64,000 nucleotides of DNA, taken from positions 1 to 64,000 of the forward strand of contig NZ_JADQDM010000011.1 of NCBI RefSeq assembly GCF_015694525.1, written 5' to 3'. Positions 8,663-17,438 of the stretch are shown in pieces. The translations under genes were made by a program, and so were the position numbers. The stretch comes from Hymenobacter ruricola. GTDB lineage: Bacteria; Bacteroidota; Bacteroidia; Cytophagales; Hymenobacteraceae. A model generated the notes under the pieces. That model did not search any database. It had not been told where the DNA came from and saw nothing but the letters and a program-made list of their open reading frames with translations. The stretch's first letter is position 1. Each line of letters starts with the position of its first letter.

Positions 8663-8843
8663 GGCGTCCAAACCGCGGGTTGGCATCTTTGGCGTCAAAA
8701 GTCGCCATCCAAACCGCGGGATGGCGTCTTTCGCGCCAAAACCTGCCATCCAAACCGCGGGTCGGCATCTTTAGCGCCAAATCCGGCCATCCAAACGCCG
8801 GGAAGGCAATGTTTGGCGCCAAAGATGCCGACCCGCGGTTTGG
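8663..8843. repeat. Four-unit 41-bp tandem repeat with terminal inverted copy
   Basis: Units begin at 8663, 8704, 8745 and 8786, exactly 41 bp apart. They share CCAAACCGCGGG (8-12 of 12 in each) and a second block of GGC(A/G)TCTTT..GCGCCAAA. The best unit is itself a hairpin (GCCATCC-aaaccgcg-GGATGGC). At 8823-8843 the core reappears inverted (CGACCCGCGGTTTGGA). The array occupies the 640-bp gap between poxB and the fasciclin gene; no credible gene is seen there and the ORF through it merely encodes the repeat. There are no spacers, so it is not CRISPR. Confidence 0.8.
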
Positions 8844-9108
8844 AAGTCGTGCTTCAGACTTAAAACAGGCGTTACCAGCGTAGGTAAGGCAAGGTTTAGG
8901 GCCAAAGATGCCGTTACGCCAGTTGGCAACGGCCTCTTTCAGCAGGCAGCTTCCCTTCCGCACAGAGGGCTACCGCGCCACGGTTTCAAAAGGAAGACTC
9001 GTTCTGGATGAGCGGCATACCAGGCGTTGCCGGTTCGGGCGGGTATCCAAAGGGTTGGGTAGTGCGTATAGACGAGCCACACCATCTCTCACCCCACTCT
9101 CAAAACCC

Positions 9109-9813
9109 ATGAACACCAAGCTTCTCTTCGCTGCCCTCACGCTAAGCGCCGCCCTCGCGGCCCCCGCCTTTGCCCAGAACGGCAAAACCAAAAGCGACAG
9201 CGAAAAAACCAAAACCACCGCCGACGGCATGACCACCAAAACCAAAATGGCGGACGACGGCAAAATGAAAGTCAAAGGCAAGTCGGACGCCGGCGACAAA
9301 ATGAAGGCCAAGACCATGCCCCGCAAAGGCGACGCCGGCGCTTCCACGGCCGGCGTGCTGGTGGGCGGAGCCATGATGACGCCCGACAAGGACATCGTGG
9401 ACAACGCCGTGGGCAGCGCCGACCACACCACGCTGGTGTCCGCCGTGAAAGCCGCCGGCCTGGTTGAAACCCTGAAAAGCGCCGGCCCCTTCACCGTGTT
9501 TGCGCCGGCCAACTCGGCTTTCGACAAGCTGCCGGCCGGCACCGTGACCACGCTGGTGGCGCCCGAAAACAAAGCCACCCTCACCAAAATCCTGACCTAC
9601 CACGTGGTGCCCGGCCGCCTCACCGCCGACCAGCTCACCAACGGCCAGGTGCTGACCACCGTGGAAGGCGAACAACTGACCGTGATGAAAAGCGGCAGCA
9701 GCGTGATGCTGAAAGACGCCAAAGGCGGCATGGCCACCGTCACCATCCCGAACGTGATTTCCAGCAACGGCGTCACCCACGTCATCGACACGGTGCTGAT
9801 GCCCGCGAAATAG
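9109..9813 (+). CDS. Secreted fasciclin-domain protein
   Basis: 234 aa from ATG 9109, where a clean Sec signal peptide begins (residues 1-21, cut after APAFA). Residues about 22-80 are a Lys/Thr/Asp-rich low-complexity linker. Residues about 95-234 form one FAS1 (fasciclin/beta-Ig-H3) domain: TLVSAVKAAGLVETL, FTVFAPANSAFDKL, ILTYHVVPGRL, and the terminal SNGVTHVIDTVLMP. FAS1 proteins mediate adhesion at the cell surface. Upstream in-frame codons run through the repeat-bearing spacer and were rejected. Confidence 0.92.
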   Translation: MNTKLLFAALTLSAALAAPAFAQNGKTKSDSEKTKTTADGMTTKTKMADDGKMKVKGKSDAGDKMKAKTMPRKGDAGASTAGVLVGGAMMTPDKDIVDNAVGSADHTTLVSAVKAAGLVETLKSAGPFTVFAPANSAFDKLPAGTVTTLVAPENKATLTKILTYHVVPGRLTADQLTNGQVLTTVEGEQLTVMKSGSSVMLKDAKGGMATVTIPNVISSNGVTHVIDTVLMPAK

Positions 9814-9831
9814 CCGGGCGCTAGCTTCCGC

Positions 9832-9870
9832 AAAAAAGCCCCGTCGTGTTTGCACAACGGGGCTTTTTTG
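9832..9870. terminator. Bidirectional terminator, fasciclin gene / T9SS gene
   Basis: AAAAAAGCCCCGT and ACGGGGCTTTTTT pair around a short loop, with A- and T-runs on the two sides, between convergent genes. Confidence 0.88.
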
Positions 9871-9909
9871 TGTGGGTTAACCAAGCTTAAGCCACCTAAT
9901 ACTATTTGG

Positions 9910-11859
9910 CTATTCCAGCAGGAGGCGGCGGCCCACCGTGCGGCCATCGGCCAGGGTGAGACGCACCGTATACACGCCCGGCGGCAGCGTGGGCAACGGC
10001 AGCGTGGGCTGTCCGGCCTGGGCGGCGGGCTGCTCCCACACGGTACGGCCCAGGGCGTCGAGCACCGCGGCGCGGGCGAAGCCGGGCCCGTCGATGCGCA
10101 CCGTGCCGCGGGCGGGGTTGGGGTAGAGGCTGTAGGCCGCCGTTTCGCGGGCCGACGCCGAGGCCGTGGTCACGTTGTTCGTCATCACGGGCCGCATCAT
10201 GAAGGCGCCGCGCCGCTGATACAGCTGGACCGAGTCCCAAACCCCCACGTTGCTGCGGTACCAGTAATGGCCCGCCGGGATGGAGCTGTTGATATCGAAG
10301 CCGTATTTCAGGTCGCGGTTGTTGGAAGGCTGCGAAAAACCTACGAAGAATACGCCCGAAACCGGCACCGGCTGGTCAAACAGGATGTCGACGAACGCCC
10401 CGCCCGCGCCCGGACCAACGCCCGGCAAAGTGACCGATTTGGCGGCCAGGGGCGTGGCGGCCGGCTTGCCGTTGTCGTTGGGCCACACGCTGATGGTGAC
10501 GGGCCGGGGGTTAATGTCGCCGGGGGTATACACGGGAAACAGGCGCAGGCCGCCCACGTGGTCGGGCTGGTTGAGGTCGATGCGGTAGGCATACGCCCCC
10601 TGCTGGCCGCTGGGAAAAGACGGGATGCCGTAGTACCGCTCGGCGGTGCCGTCGTCGTAGGCGTAGTAGTTGCTCAGTTCCAGGTCGCGCGAAATCGTGT
10701 CGTTGGGCAGCGCCCGCGGAATGTCGCGCGGGTTCGGGCCATTGAGGAGCGCGAGGGTGTAACGCAGGCGTTTCGGCGTCGTGGTGCTGGTCGGAATCGT
10801 CACGTTGCCAGCCGGCTGAGCCACCGGAAACTGGCGCGTGTAGAAGTCGATGGGCGTCTGGACTTGCAGCCACGTGCCCAGCGGGGCGTTGGTGCTCAGG
10901 TCCGTCACGGTGCCGCGCACGTCAATGGGGCGCGGCAGGTTGTTTTCGAGGTTGGTGAAGTTCACCCCCAGTTGCGGGTTCAACTCGTCGCTCTGCGTGG
11001 TGGCCGCGTTGAACTGCCACACCGGCATGGACGTGAACCGCCGCAGCGGGCTGCGCAGGCCCCCCGAGGGGTTGCCGCCCACCAGCCCGGCGCCGGCGGC
11101 CACGTCCACAAACGTGGTATCAACCTGGAGGTTGCCCGTGCGCCCGCGGTCCAGCAGCACGTAGTCGATGCTCCAGGCGTCTCGGTTTTCCGACGTGCTG
11201 CCGGTGGCCACGAACATGAACTGAAAGGTGCCGTGCAGGTACTGGGCCTGGTTGATGGCGATGAGCTGCTGGCGGAAGCCGGTGCGCACGTTCTGGCTGT
11301 TGTAGCTCCAGGCCCGCACCCAGCTGTTGCTCGCGGTTTTCAGAAACAAGTCCAGGTGCACGGGCGTGGCACTGCCGTTCCGCGCGGGCGCCAGGTCGAC
11401 GACGCCGGCCTGCCAGGCAAAGCTCAGGTACACGCCGCTGTTCGCGCTGAGGCTGCTCAGGTCGATGGGCTGGGATTTCAGCGAGTCGATGGTGCCGTAG
11501 CTCACGGTCGTGCCGCCGCTGTAGCTCTGGCCGTTGGCCTTGAGGCCGTCCAGCGTGGCCGCGCCGCGGGTGGGGGGCGCCACGGCCAGGCGGTTGCTCA
11601 CGTAGGCGCCGCCCCGGGCTTCCCAGTGCGATTCCCGGGGCCGGCCTTCGAGAGGCGAAGTGAAATCATCGAAAAAAGGCAGGGCCAGGGGTGCCGTGCG
11701 CTGGAGTGCCGCCGGGTTAGTCTTGGGGATAAACGCCGCCCGGCCTGGGTCGCTCGACAGCGGCCCGGGCGACATCGGCACCTGGCCGTGGGCCGCCCCG
11801 GCTGCCAACAAAAACGCCGGCAAAAGCAGGCGGCAATACATGCGGAAGCGTGTCGTCAT
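9910..11859 (-). CDS. T9SS type A sorting-domain protein, unknown function
   Basis: 649 aa. Signal peptide at residues about 8-27 (ends AAHGQ). Long beta-rich secreted region without a domain I recognise. The C-terminal about 75 residues are a type IX secretion sorting domain: YSLYPNPARGTVRIDG, LDALGRTVWEQ, LPPGVYTVRLTLADG and terminal RRLLLE. The protein is therefore exported through the periplasm and the outer-membrane T9SS and is surface-anchored or released. Monocistronic. Confidence 0.85.
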   Translation of the reverse strand: MTTRFRMYCRLLLPAFLLAAGAAHGQVPMSPGPLSSDPGRAAFIPKTNPAALQRTAPLALPFFDDFTSPLEGRPRESHWEARGGAYVSNRLAVAPPTRGAATLDGLKANGQSYSGGTTVSYGTIDSLKSQPIDLSSLSANSGVYLSFAWQAGVVDLAPARNGSATPVHLDLFLKTASNSWVRAWSYNSQNVRTGFRQQLIAINQAQYLHGTFQFMFVATGSTSENRDAWSIDYVLLDRGRTGNLQVDTTFVDVAAGAGLVGGNPSGGLRSPLRRFTSMPVWQFNAATTQSDELNPQLGVNFTNLENNLPRPIDVRGTVTDLSTNAPLGTWLQVQTPIDFYTRQFPVAQPAGNVTIPTSTTTPKRLRYTLALLNGPNPRDIPRALPNDTISRDLELSNYYAYDDGTAERYYGIPSFPSGQQGAYAYRIDLNQPDHVGGLRLFPVYTPGDINPRPVTISVWPNDNGKPAATPLAAKSVTLPGVGPGAGGAFVDILFDQPVPVSGVFFVGFSQPSNNRDLKYGFDINSSIPAGHYWYRSNVGVWDSVQLYQRRGAFMMRPVMTNNVTTASASARETAAYSLYPNPARGTVRIDGPGFARAAVLDALGRTVWEQPAAQAGQPTLPLPTLPPGVYTVRLTLADGRTVGRRLLLE

Positions 11860-11925
11860 ATCAAGAACAAAAAGTGAGTTTTAAGCCCAACGCCCGGGTG
11901 CCCGGAAAAAGTGCGTGGCCGCCGG

Positions 11926-12687
11926 TTATTTCGCCACCCAGATGTCCACAATCTGGCCCGTGCGAATGGTGGCGTCGGGGCCGGGCACGGGGCGCTGGCG
12001 CACCACGGTGCCGGCCGTCTGGCCTTCTTCGGCGGGCTGCTCAAACACTTCGCCTTTCTGCAGGCCCTGGCCGTTGAGCAGCGTGAGGGCTTCGTCGACG
12101 GGCATGTTGATGAGGTTGGGCACGGCGAAGGTCTGGTTGCCCTGGCCGTCGCCCACCACCAGGTCCACCTGCGTGCCTTTGGCCACGGGGGCGCCCGGCT
12201 TGATTTCCTTGCCGTTCACCAGCTGCTTCAGCACCTGGCCCGGGGCCAGGTCGGGCACCAGCTGAATCTGGCCGGCCACCAGGTCGTAGCTTTTCAGGAT
12301 GAGCATGGCCGTTTTCGAGGAGATGCCGACGAGGGTGGGCATCTTAATCACCGGCGGGTTTTTCATGCTCACCTGCAGGTAGATTTTGCGGCCTTCCTTC
12401 ACTTTTTCGCCCGGCAGCGGGTCCTGCACCAGCACGGTGAAGGGGCGCACGTTGGCGTTGTAGCTGGAATCATCCACAAAATAGGCCAGGTTGCGCTCGT
12501 CGAGGTACTTCTCCAGGTCGGCCACGTTCATGCCCGTCACCTTGGGCACCGTGATGGTTTCGCCGTGGTGCGTGCTCATGGGCAGGTACACGTAGAAAAA
12601 GCCCAGCACGAGCAGGATGCCCACCACGGCAATCAGCACCAAGTGCTTCACGACGTCGAGCGGGGAGTCAGCAGAAAAAAAAGACAT
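11926..12687 (-). CDS. PASTA-domain membrane protein
   Basis: 253 aa. One N-terminal transmembrane helix (about residues 13-35) is followed by three PASTA modules (about 43-112, 113-185 and 186-253), each beginning with a V-P-x-(V/L)-x-(G/N)-M/I pattern such as VPKVTGMNVADLEKYL and VPNLINMPVDEALTLL. PASTA modules bind uncrosslinked peptidoglycan stem peptides or beta-lactams in kinase/PBP proteins. There is no kinase domain here. Its position just downstream of the D-Ala-D-Ala ligase gene suggests a role linked to the cell wall. Confidence 0.88.
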   Translation of the reverse strand: MSFFSADSPLDVVKHLVLIAVVGILLVLGFFYVYLPMSTHHGETITVPKVTGMNVADLEKYLDERNLAYFVDDSSYNANVRPFTVLVQDPLPGEKVKEGRKIYLQVSMKNPPVIKMPTLVGISSKTAMLILKSYDLVAGQIQLVPDLAPGQVLKQLVNGKEIKPGAPVAKGTQVDLVVGDGQGNQTFAVPNLINMPVDEALTLLNGQGLQKGEVFEQPAEEGQTAGTVVRQRPVPGPDATIRTGQIVDIWVAK

Positions 12688-12716
12688 GGGAAACGGGTAA
12701 AACGGTATTTAAAACC

Positions 12717-12827
12717 AAAGAACGTCATGCTGAGCTTGTCGAGGCATCTCGCGTGCAAGAGTATTCCTTTTTGATTGGATTACTTCAGCACGCGAGATGC
12801 TTCGACAAGCTCAGCATGACGTTCTTT
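12717..12827. repeat. 40-bp-arm inverted repeat (family II)
   Basis: Arms 12717-12756 and 12788-12827 pair with one mismatch (39/40). Core sequence GTCATGCTGAGCTTGTCGA then CATCTCGCGTGC. The loop is 31 nt. It fills the gap between the ligase gene stop and the PASTA gene start and ends 2 nt from the ligase stop codon. Related copies lie at 36-75 and 55598-55685. Confidence 0.9.
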
Positions 12828-12828
12828 T

Positions 12829-15531
12829 CTAACTGGCGGCAGAAACGGCCTTTTCAGCCCGCGCCTTGCCAAATTCCAGAATGCGGTCGATGAACTCGTA
12901 GGGCGTGTAGCCAGCCAGCGCCGTTTGGTGGAAGATGCAGGTGGCGGGCGTCATGCCGGGCAGGGAGTTGACTTCGATGATGAGCACCTCCACTTCGCCG
13001 GCTGGGCGCACCCGCACGAAGGCGTCGATGCGCGCATAGCCCTGAATGTCCAGCACTTCGGCCACGCGGCGCAGCACGGCCTTCACCTCGTTGGAGATGC
13101 GCTGGCGCTCGGCGGGGTCGGCGTCGTAGCGGGCCGGGGTGATGTTCTGGCCTTCGCCGGCCAGGAATTTCTCCTCCAGGCTCAGCACCTCGCCGGTGGC
13201 CAGGGCCTCGCTGGCCTCGAATACTTCGATGTCGAGCTGCCCGTCTTCGTCATAGGAAGTGAGCAGGCCGCCGGTGATTTCCAGGAAGTGCGCGGCCCCG
13301 TCGCGGCCGATGAGGGTTTCGACCAGGAAGGCATCTTTGCGCGGAAATTCTTCCTTGAAGCCCAGGCTTAGCACCCCGGCCGGGCCGGGCAGCAGGTCTT
13401 CTTCAGTGCGGAAAATGAGCTGGCAGAAGGCTTCCAGCTCCGCGCGGTTCTTGATTTTCTTCACCGCCGAGGAGCAGCCGTCGTCGGCCGGTTTGGCAAT
13501 GAAGGGGTAGGGAAACTGCGTTTCGAGGCCGCGGTAGAAGCTTTCGGCGTCGGCCTGCCATTCCAGCTTGTGGGCCATGCGGTGCTCGGCCACCCGCAGG
13601 CCGGCTTCGCGCAGGCGCTGGTTGGTTTCAAACTTGTTGATGGTGACGCTGCTGCTGGCCACGCCCGAGCCGTTGTAGGGCAGCCCGAATTTTTCCAGCT
13701 CCTGCTGCAGGGCGCCGTCCTCGCCGGGCCGGCCGTGCAGGGCAATGAATACCTCGTCGGCCAGCTGGGCCAGCTCCTCGAACGAGATGCGGCGCGGCTG
13801 GGCCAGCGCCTGCCCGGCGTAGGTGCTGGTGATGGCGCCCGCCTCGCGCCGGATGCGCTCCAGGATGGGGTGCGGCGTTTCGCCGGCCTCGGCGTGCTCG
13901 ATTTTCTCGCGGATGTCGTCGGCGTTGTCCTTTAGCATCACGTTCACGGGCAGCACGTAGAGCTTGTGCTCATCAGCAGAGCCGGTGAGGAATACCGGCA
14001 CCGGCGCGTACTTGGCCGAGGAGCTGAGCTTCTCGTAAATGTTGCGCCCACTTTCCACCGAAATGTGCCGCTCCGAGGAATAGCCGCCCATGATGACGGC
14101 CACGCGGATGCGCTCGGTGTCGGCTGTGTGGCGGCCGGTCACGGCGGTATCGAGCCGGGCCAGCAACTGCGCCAGCTTCACCGGGCGCAGGCCGGCGCGG
14201 CGCCGGGCCGCCAGCGAAGTGCGGATGAGGTAGGTGAGGAACTGCGATGGGTTGAGCCCGATTTCGGCCGCCTGGTGGAAGAAAAACGAGGCCGGCAGCA
14301 TGCCCGACGTGGTGTTCGGGTCGTTGAGAAACAGGCGGCCGTCGTGCGCCACGAAGCCATCTAAGCGCGCGTACACCTGAAAGCCAAACGTGCGGAACAT
14401 CTCCTCGCAGGCCTCGCGAATTTCCTGGATTTTCTCCTCCGGCAAGTCGATGGGCGTGATTTTGCGGGCCAGACCGGGCAGGTACTTCGAGCGGTAGTCG
14501 AACAGCTCTTCGCCCTTCACAATCTCGGTGGGCGGCAAAGCCAGCGGCTGGCCGTTCGGGTCTTCCACCACAATGCAGCTGAACTCGCGGCCGGCCACGA
14601 AGCTTTCCACCAGCACCTGGGTTTCGCCGTCGAGGTTGGTCAGGCGCACGCTTTCGGCCGTTTCCAAGCGCTCGGTTAGCGTGTGCAACAGTGCTTCGGG
14701 GTGGTAAACGGGCACGGTTTCGTCGTCGAGCACCACGGGCAGGCCGATGCCTTCGCGGATGTCCGTCAGGTGCTGCACCCAGGCCAGCCGGCCCTGCTCG
14801 CCCAGGCGCTGCCAGTCGGCGCGGGTCAGGGTTTTGCGGAACAGGCTCTTGTCGATGGCCGCCTCAAATTTGGCCAGGTCGTCGGTTTTCAGAATGCTCA
14901 CGCCGATGCTGGAGCCCTGGCGCGGCGCCTTCAGCACCAGCGGCAGGCCCAGCTCGCGCACTAAGTAGGCGAGGGTGGCGGCGTGGTCGGTGCGGTCCCA
15001 CTCCTCAGCGGTGATGACGCGGAAGTTCGGCGTGGGCCGGCCCAGGGCGTGCAGCAGGTTTTTCTGCGCAATTTTATCGATGCCAAACGCCGACGGCAAG
15101 ATGCCCGAGCCCGAGTAGGGAATGCCCAGCCACTCCAGCAGGCCCTGAATGGCGCCGTCCTCGCCGCCCGGGCCGTGCAGGGCCAGGAAGGCAAAATCCA
15201 TTAGCTGGGGCAGTTCCTGGGCTTTCACTTCCCGGCCCACTTTGGCAATGGCGTGAAACCGCGCCTCGTGGTCGAGCTCGCCCAGGCTTTCGATGTAGAC
15301 CTGCAAGTGGTGCAGCGACGGCGGCTGCGAGCTCACCGGCGGGTAAAAGTCCCGAATGGTGCCTTTGTAGATGTACTGCCAATCGAGCAGAATGAACTGC
15401 CCGAGGCTGTCCACAAAAATGGGCACGGGCTGAAACAGCGCCTTGTCCAGGTTATCAAATACGGTGCGGCCGCCGGCGAAAGAAATTTCCCGCTCGCGCG
15501 AAGTGCCCCCGAAAAAAATGCCGATTTTCAT
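12829..15531 (-). CDS. Tandem (two-unit) D-alanine-D-alanine ligase
   Basis: 900 aa from ATG 15531, where MKIGIFFGGTSREREIS matches the Ddl N-terminus; the further 23 upstream codons would cover the promoter. Two complete Ddl-like ATP-grasp units are fused. Unit 1 (about 1-470) has FFGGTSREREIS, ALHGPGGEDGAIQG and FLNDPNTTSGMLP. Unit 2 (about 473-900) has IMGGYSSERHISVESG, ALHGRPGEDGALQ and EVNSLPGMTPATC. Single Ddl is about 310-360 aa. The second unit keeps the consensus metal/D-Ala site EVN-LPGMT, while the first has NDPNTTSG, so the two may differ in activity. It makes the D-Ala-D-Ala terminus of peptidoglycan precursors. The PASTA gene follows. Confidence 0.87.
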   Translation of the reverse strand: MKIGIFFGGTSREREISFAGGRTVFDNLDKALFQPVPIFVDSLGQFILLDWQYIYKGTIRDFYPPVSSQPPSLHHLQVYIESLGELDHEARFHAIAKVGREVKAQELPQLMDFAFLALHGPGGEDGAIQGLLEWLGIPYSGSGILPSAFGIDKIAQKNLLHALGRPTPNFRVITAEEWDRTDHAATLAYLVRELGLPLVLKAPRQGSSIGVSILKTDDLAKFEAAIDKSLFRKTLTRADWQRLGEQGRLAWVQHLTDIREGIGLPVVLDDETVPVYHPEALLHTLTERLETAESVRLTNLDGETQVLVESFVAGREFSCIVVEDPNGQPLALPPTEIVKGEELFDYRSKYLPGLARKITPIDLPEEKIQEIREACEEMFRTFGFQVYARLDGFVAHDGRLFLNDPNTTSGMLPASFFFHQAAEIGLNPSQFLTYLIRTSLAARRRAGLRPVKLAQLLARLDTAVTGRHTADTERIRVAVIMGGYSSERHISVESGRNIYEKLSSSAKYAPVPVFLTGSADEHKLYVLPVNVMLKDNADDIREKIEHAEAGETPHPILERIRREAGAITSTYAGQALAQPRRISFEELAQLADEVFIALHGRPGEDGALQQELEKFGLPYNGSGVASSSVTINKFETNQRLREAGLRVAEHRMAHKLEWQADAESFYRGLETQFPYPFIAKPADDGCSSAVKKIKNRAELEAFCQLIFRTEEDLLPGPAGVLSLGFKEEFPRKDAFLVETLIGRDGAAHFLEITGGLLTSYDEDGQLDIEVFEASEALATGEVLSLEEKFLAGEGQNITPARYDADPAERQRISNEVKAVLRRVAEVLDIQGYARIDAFVRVRPAGEVEVLIIEVNSLPGMTPATCIFHQTALAGYTPYEFIDRILEFGKARAEKAVSAAS

Positions 15532-15539
15532 AAGTACTG

Positions 15540-15547
15540 CAAAGGTA
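15540..15547 (-). promoter_or_regulatory. -7 box TACCTTTG of the double ligase gene
   Basis: Minus-strand TACCTTTG (15547-15540) is an exact TAnnTTTG match and ends 8 nt before the ATG at 15531, predicting a leader of only about 2-4 nt (near-leaderless mRNA). Confidence 0.6.
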
Positions 15548-15555
15548 AGAACCCC

Positions 15556-15649
15556 GTAGCGCGAACTTTGTAGTTCGCGTGCCAGAACGACTCGTTGCAA
15601 TGGCGCGCAGGGGAACGTTCGGCTACGCGAACTACAAAGTTCGCGCTAC
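15556..15649. repeat. REP/BIME-like inverted repeat, GTAG-headed (family C)
   Basis: Arms 15556-15582 and 15621-15649 are inverted copies. Each starts GTAGCGCGAACT and contains its own palindrome (GCGAACT-ttgt-AGTTCGC). The TAG stop of cutC (15648-15646, minus) is the TAG of the right-hand GTAG head. Confidence 0.88.
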
Positions 15650-16353
15650 TGTAGCCGCGCGGCCAGCTCCGCCACCAAAGCCGCATCCGTCTCAAAACGT
15701 TCGGTCTGAAACAGCCCCGCTGCCGGGTCGGCCGGCACCAGCCGCTTGGCACTGGCGTGGAATTCCTGGGCCCCGGTGTGGGCTGCCAGGGCCTGCACGT
15801 TGGCGGCCGAAATGCCCGAACCGGGCATGATGGAAATGCGGCCCGCCGCCTGTTTTACCAAGGCCGCCAGCTGCTGCTGCCCGGCCTCGGCCGTGGGCTG
15901 GCCACCGGAGGTGAGCGCGCGCTGGCATCCCAGCGCGATGACGTCTTCCAGCGCTTGAGCTTGGTCCGGGCAGGCGTCGAAAGCGCGGTGGAAAGTGACT
16001 TGCATGGGGCCGACCGGGTTAATCAGGGCGCGGCACGCGGCCATATCCACGCGGCCAGCGGCATTCAGCGCGCCCAGCACCACGCCGGCGCAGCCCAGCT
16101 CCAGGCACATAGCAATGTCGGCCCGCATGATGGCCAGCTCATCGGCCGAGTACACAAAGCCGCCGGGCCGGGGCCGGATGAGCACAAACACCGGAATGCT
16201 CAGCTGCGCCAGCGTCTCCCGAATGAGGCCGTAGGAGGGCGTGATGCCGCCCTGTTCCAGGTTCTGGCACAGCTCGATGCGGTGCGCGCCGCCCGCCTGC
16301 GCCGCCCGCGCCGAGGCCAGCGAGGCCGCACAGATTTCCAGTTGCCGCCTCAC
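15646..16353 (-). CDS. cutC: CutC-family copper homeostasis protein
   Basis: 235 aa, TIM-barrel CutC fold. Motifs: LEICAASLASARAAQAGGAHRIE, LCQNLEQGGITPSYG, VLIRPRPGGFVYS, VTFHRAFDACPD and RISIMPGSGISAANV. CutC is implicated in copper tolerance in some bacteria, though its biochemical role is unsettled. It starts at GTG 16353, whose GTGA overlaps the TGA stop of the upstream asparaginase gene, so the two are translationally coupled. The stop codon lies in a GTAG repeat head. Confidence 0.92.
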   Translation of the reverse strand: MRRQLEICAASLASARAAQAGGAHRIELCQNLEQGGITPSYGLIRETLAQLSIPVFVLIRPRPGGFVYSADELAIMRADIAMCLELGCAGVVLGALNAAGRVDMAACRALINPVGPMQVTFHRAFDACPDQAQALEDVIALGCQRALTSGGQPTAEAGQQQLAALVKQAAGRISIMPGSGISAANVQALAAHTGAQEFHASAKRLVPADPAAGLFQTERFETDAALVAELAARLQ

Positions 16354-17369
16354 TTCAGCAAAAACTCGCTGTCGCGCAGCACCGGCGTGTCAGTGGTGCT
16401 CACGGTGAAATTAAAGCCCGTTTGCAGCGCATACGCACCGGTTTGGCCTTTCATGTTCAGCGCAATAAACGCCACCTGAATGTCTTTGGCCTTGGCGCCT
16501 TTGATGGCGGCAATGCGCTCGATGGCTTCTTTGCAGGCGGCCTGTGGCGTGCGGCCCTGGCGCATGAGCTCTACAATGAGGTGGGCGCCGGCAATGCGCA
16601 CCACGTCCTCGCCCTGCCCGGTGGCCGCGGCGGCGCCCACGGCGGGGTCCACAAACAGGCCCGAGCCGATGAGGGGCGAGTCGCCCACCCGGCCGCGCAT
16701 CTTGAAGGCCATGCCGCTGGTGGTGCAGCTGCCGCAGATGCGGCCCTGCGCATCGAGGGCCAGCATGGCGATGGTGTCGTGGTTTTGGGGGCCACCCACG
16801 GGGCCGGTGGGCTTGCGGCCGCTGTTTTCGATGTTGACGACGGGCTTGTACTGGCTGGTTTTGAGCCACTGGGCGTAGGCTTTTTCGGCGTCGGCGCTCA
16901 GCTTTTGCGGCTCCAGCGGAAAGCCCTGGGCCACGGCAAACTGCTGCGCGCCTTCGCCCACCAGCAGCACGTGCGGGGTGCGCTCCATCACGCGGCGGGC
17001 CACGCCGATGGGGTGCTTGATGCGCTCGAGCCCGGCCACGCCGCCGCAGTTGAACTTCTCGTCCATGATGCAGGCGTCGAGGGTCACGATGCCGTCGCGG
17101 TCGGGGTTGCCGCCCAGGCCCACGCAGCAGCCTTGTTCGCTTTCGGTCACCATCACGCCGGCCTCCACGGCGTCGAGGGCGTAGCCGCCGGGGCCGAGGA
17201 TGCGCCAAGCGCCCTTGTTGGCGTTCACGCCCGCGTCCCAGGTCGAAATCACGATGGGCTTGCCCGCCGCGAGGGGCGCTGGGGGCAGGGCCGCGGCCGC
17301 GAGGGGCGCCGTGGCCAGGCCGGCCAGGCCGGCAGCAGAGGATTGCAGAAATTTCCGGCGAGAGGACAT
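16350..17369 (-). CDS. N4-(beta-N-acetylglucosaminyl)-L-asparaginase / isoaspartyl peptidase, Tat-exported
   Basis: 339 aa from ATG 17369. A Tat leader (SSRRKFLQSSAAGLAGL, residues 2-18, hydrophobic to about 30) precedes an Ntn-hydrolase of the asparaginase 2 family. The predicted autocleavage nucleophile is the Thr in QNHDTIAMLALD. Other motifs are STWDAGVNANKGAW, GGNPDRDGIVTLDACIMD and GSCTTSGMAFKMRGRVGDSPLIG. The enzyme would cleave glycosylated Asn or isoaspartyl bonds in the periplasm. Four-base overlap with cutC downstream. Confidence 0.92.
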   Translation of the reverse strand: MSSRRKFLQSSAAGLAGLATAPLAAAALPPAPLAAGKPIVISTWDAGVNANKGAWRILGPGGYALDAVEAGVMVTESEQGCCVGLGGNPDRDGIVTLDACIMDEKFNCGGVAGLERIKHPIGVARRVMERTPHVLLVGEGAQQFAVAQGFPLEPQKLSADAEKAYAQWLKTSQYKPVVNIENSGRKPTGPVGGPQNHDTIAMLALDAQGRICGSCTTSGMAFKMRGRVGDSPLIGSGLFVDPAVGAAAATGQGEDVVRIAGAHLIVELMRQGRTPQAACKEAIERIAAIKGAKAKDIQVAFIALNMKGQTGAYALQTGFNFTVSTTDTPVLRDSEFLLK

Positions 17370-17392
17370 GCGGCTGAGCGGTGAAGTACCTG

Positions 17393-17401
17393 CGAAAGAT
17401 A
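17393..17401 (-). promoter_or_regulatory. -7 box TATCTTTC of the asparaginase-cutC operon
   Basis: Minus-strand TATCTTTCG (17401-17393) approximates TAnnTTTG, 23 nt upstream of the ATG at 17369, inside the 69-bp divergent spacer shared with the kinase gene. Confidence 0.4.
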
Positions 17402-17423
17402 AGGCCCGCCGCCAACTCCCGCG

Positions 17424-17431
17424 TACTTTCG
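17424..17431 (+). promoter_or_regulatory. -7 box TACTTTCG of the BadF-like kinase gene
   Basis: TACTTTCG (17424-17431) ends 7 nt before the ATG at 17439, predicting a near-leaderless transcript. Confidence 0.5.
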
Positions 17432-17438
17432 CAGCCCT

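Noticed and set aside
8663..8843. 41-bp array as a CRISPR
   Set aside because: Units abut without unique spacers, vary in sequence, and no cas gene is near.
8621..8883. Small ORFs through the 41-bp repeat
   Set aside because: They only translate the repeat; no signal, domain or start evidence.
9850..11877. Long plus-strand ORF opposite the T9SS gene
   Set aside because: Shadow of the minus-strand gene, whose signal peptide and sorting domain are unmistakable.
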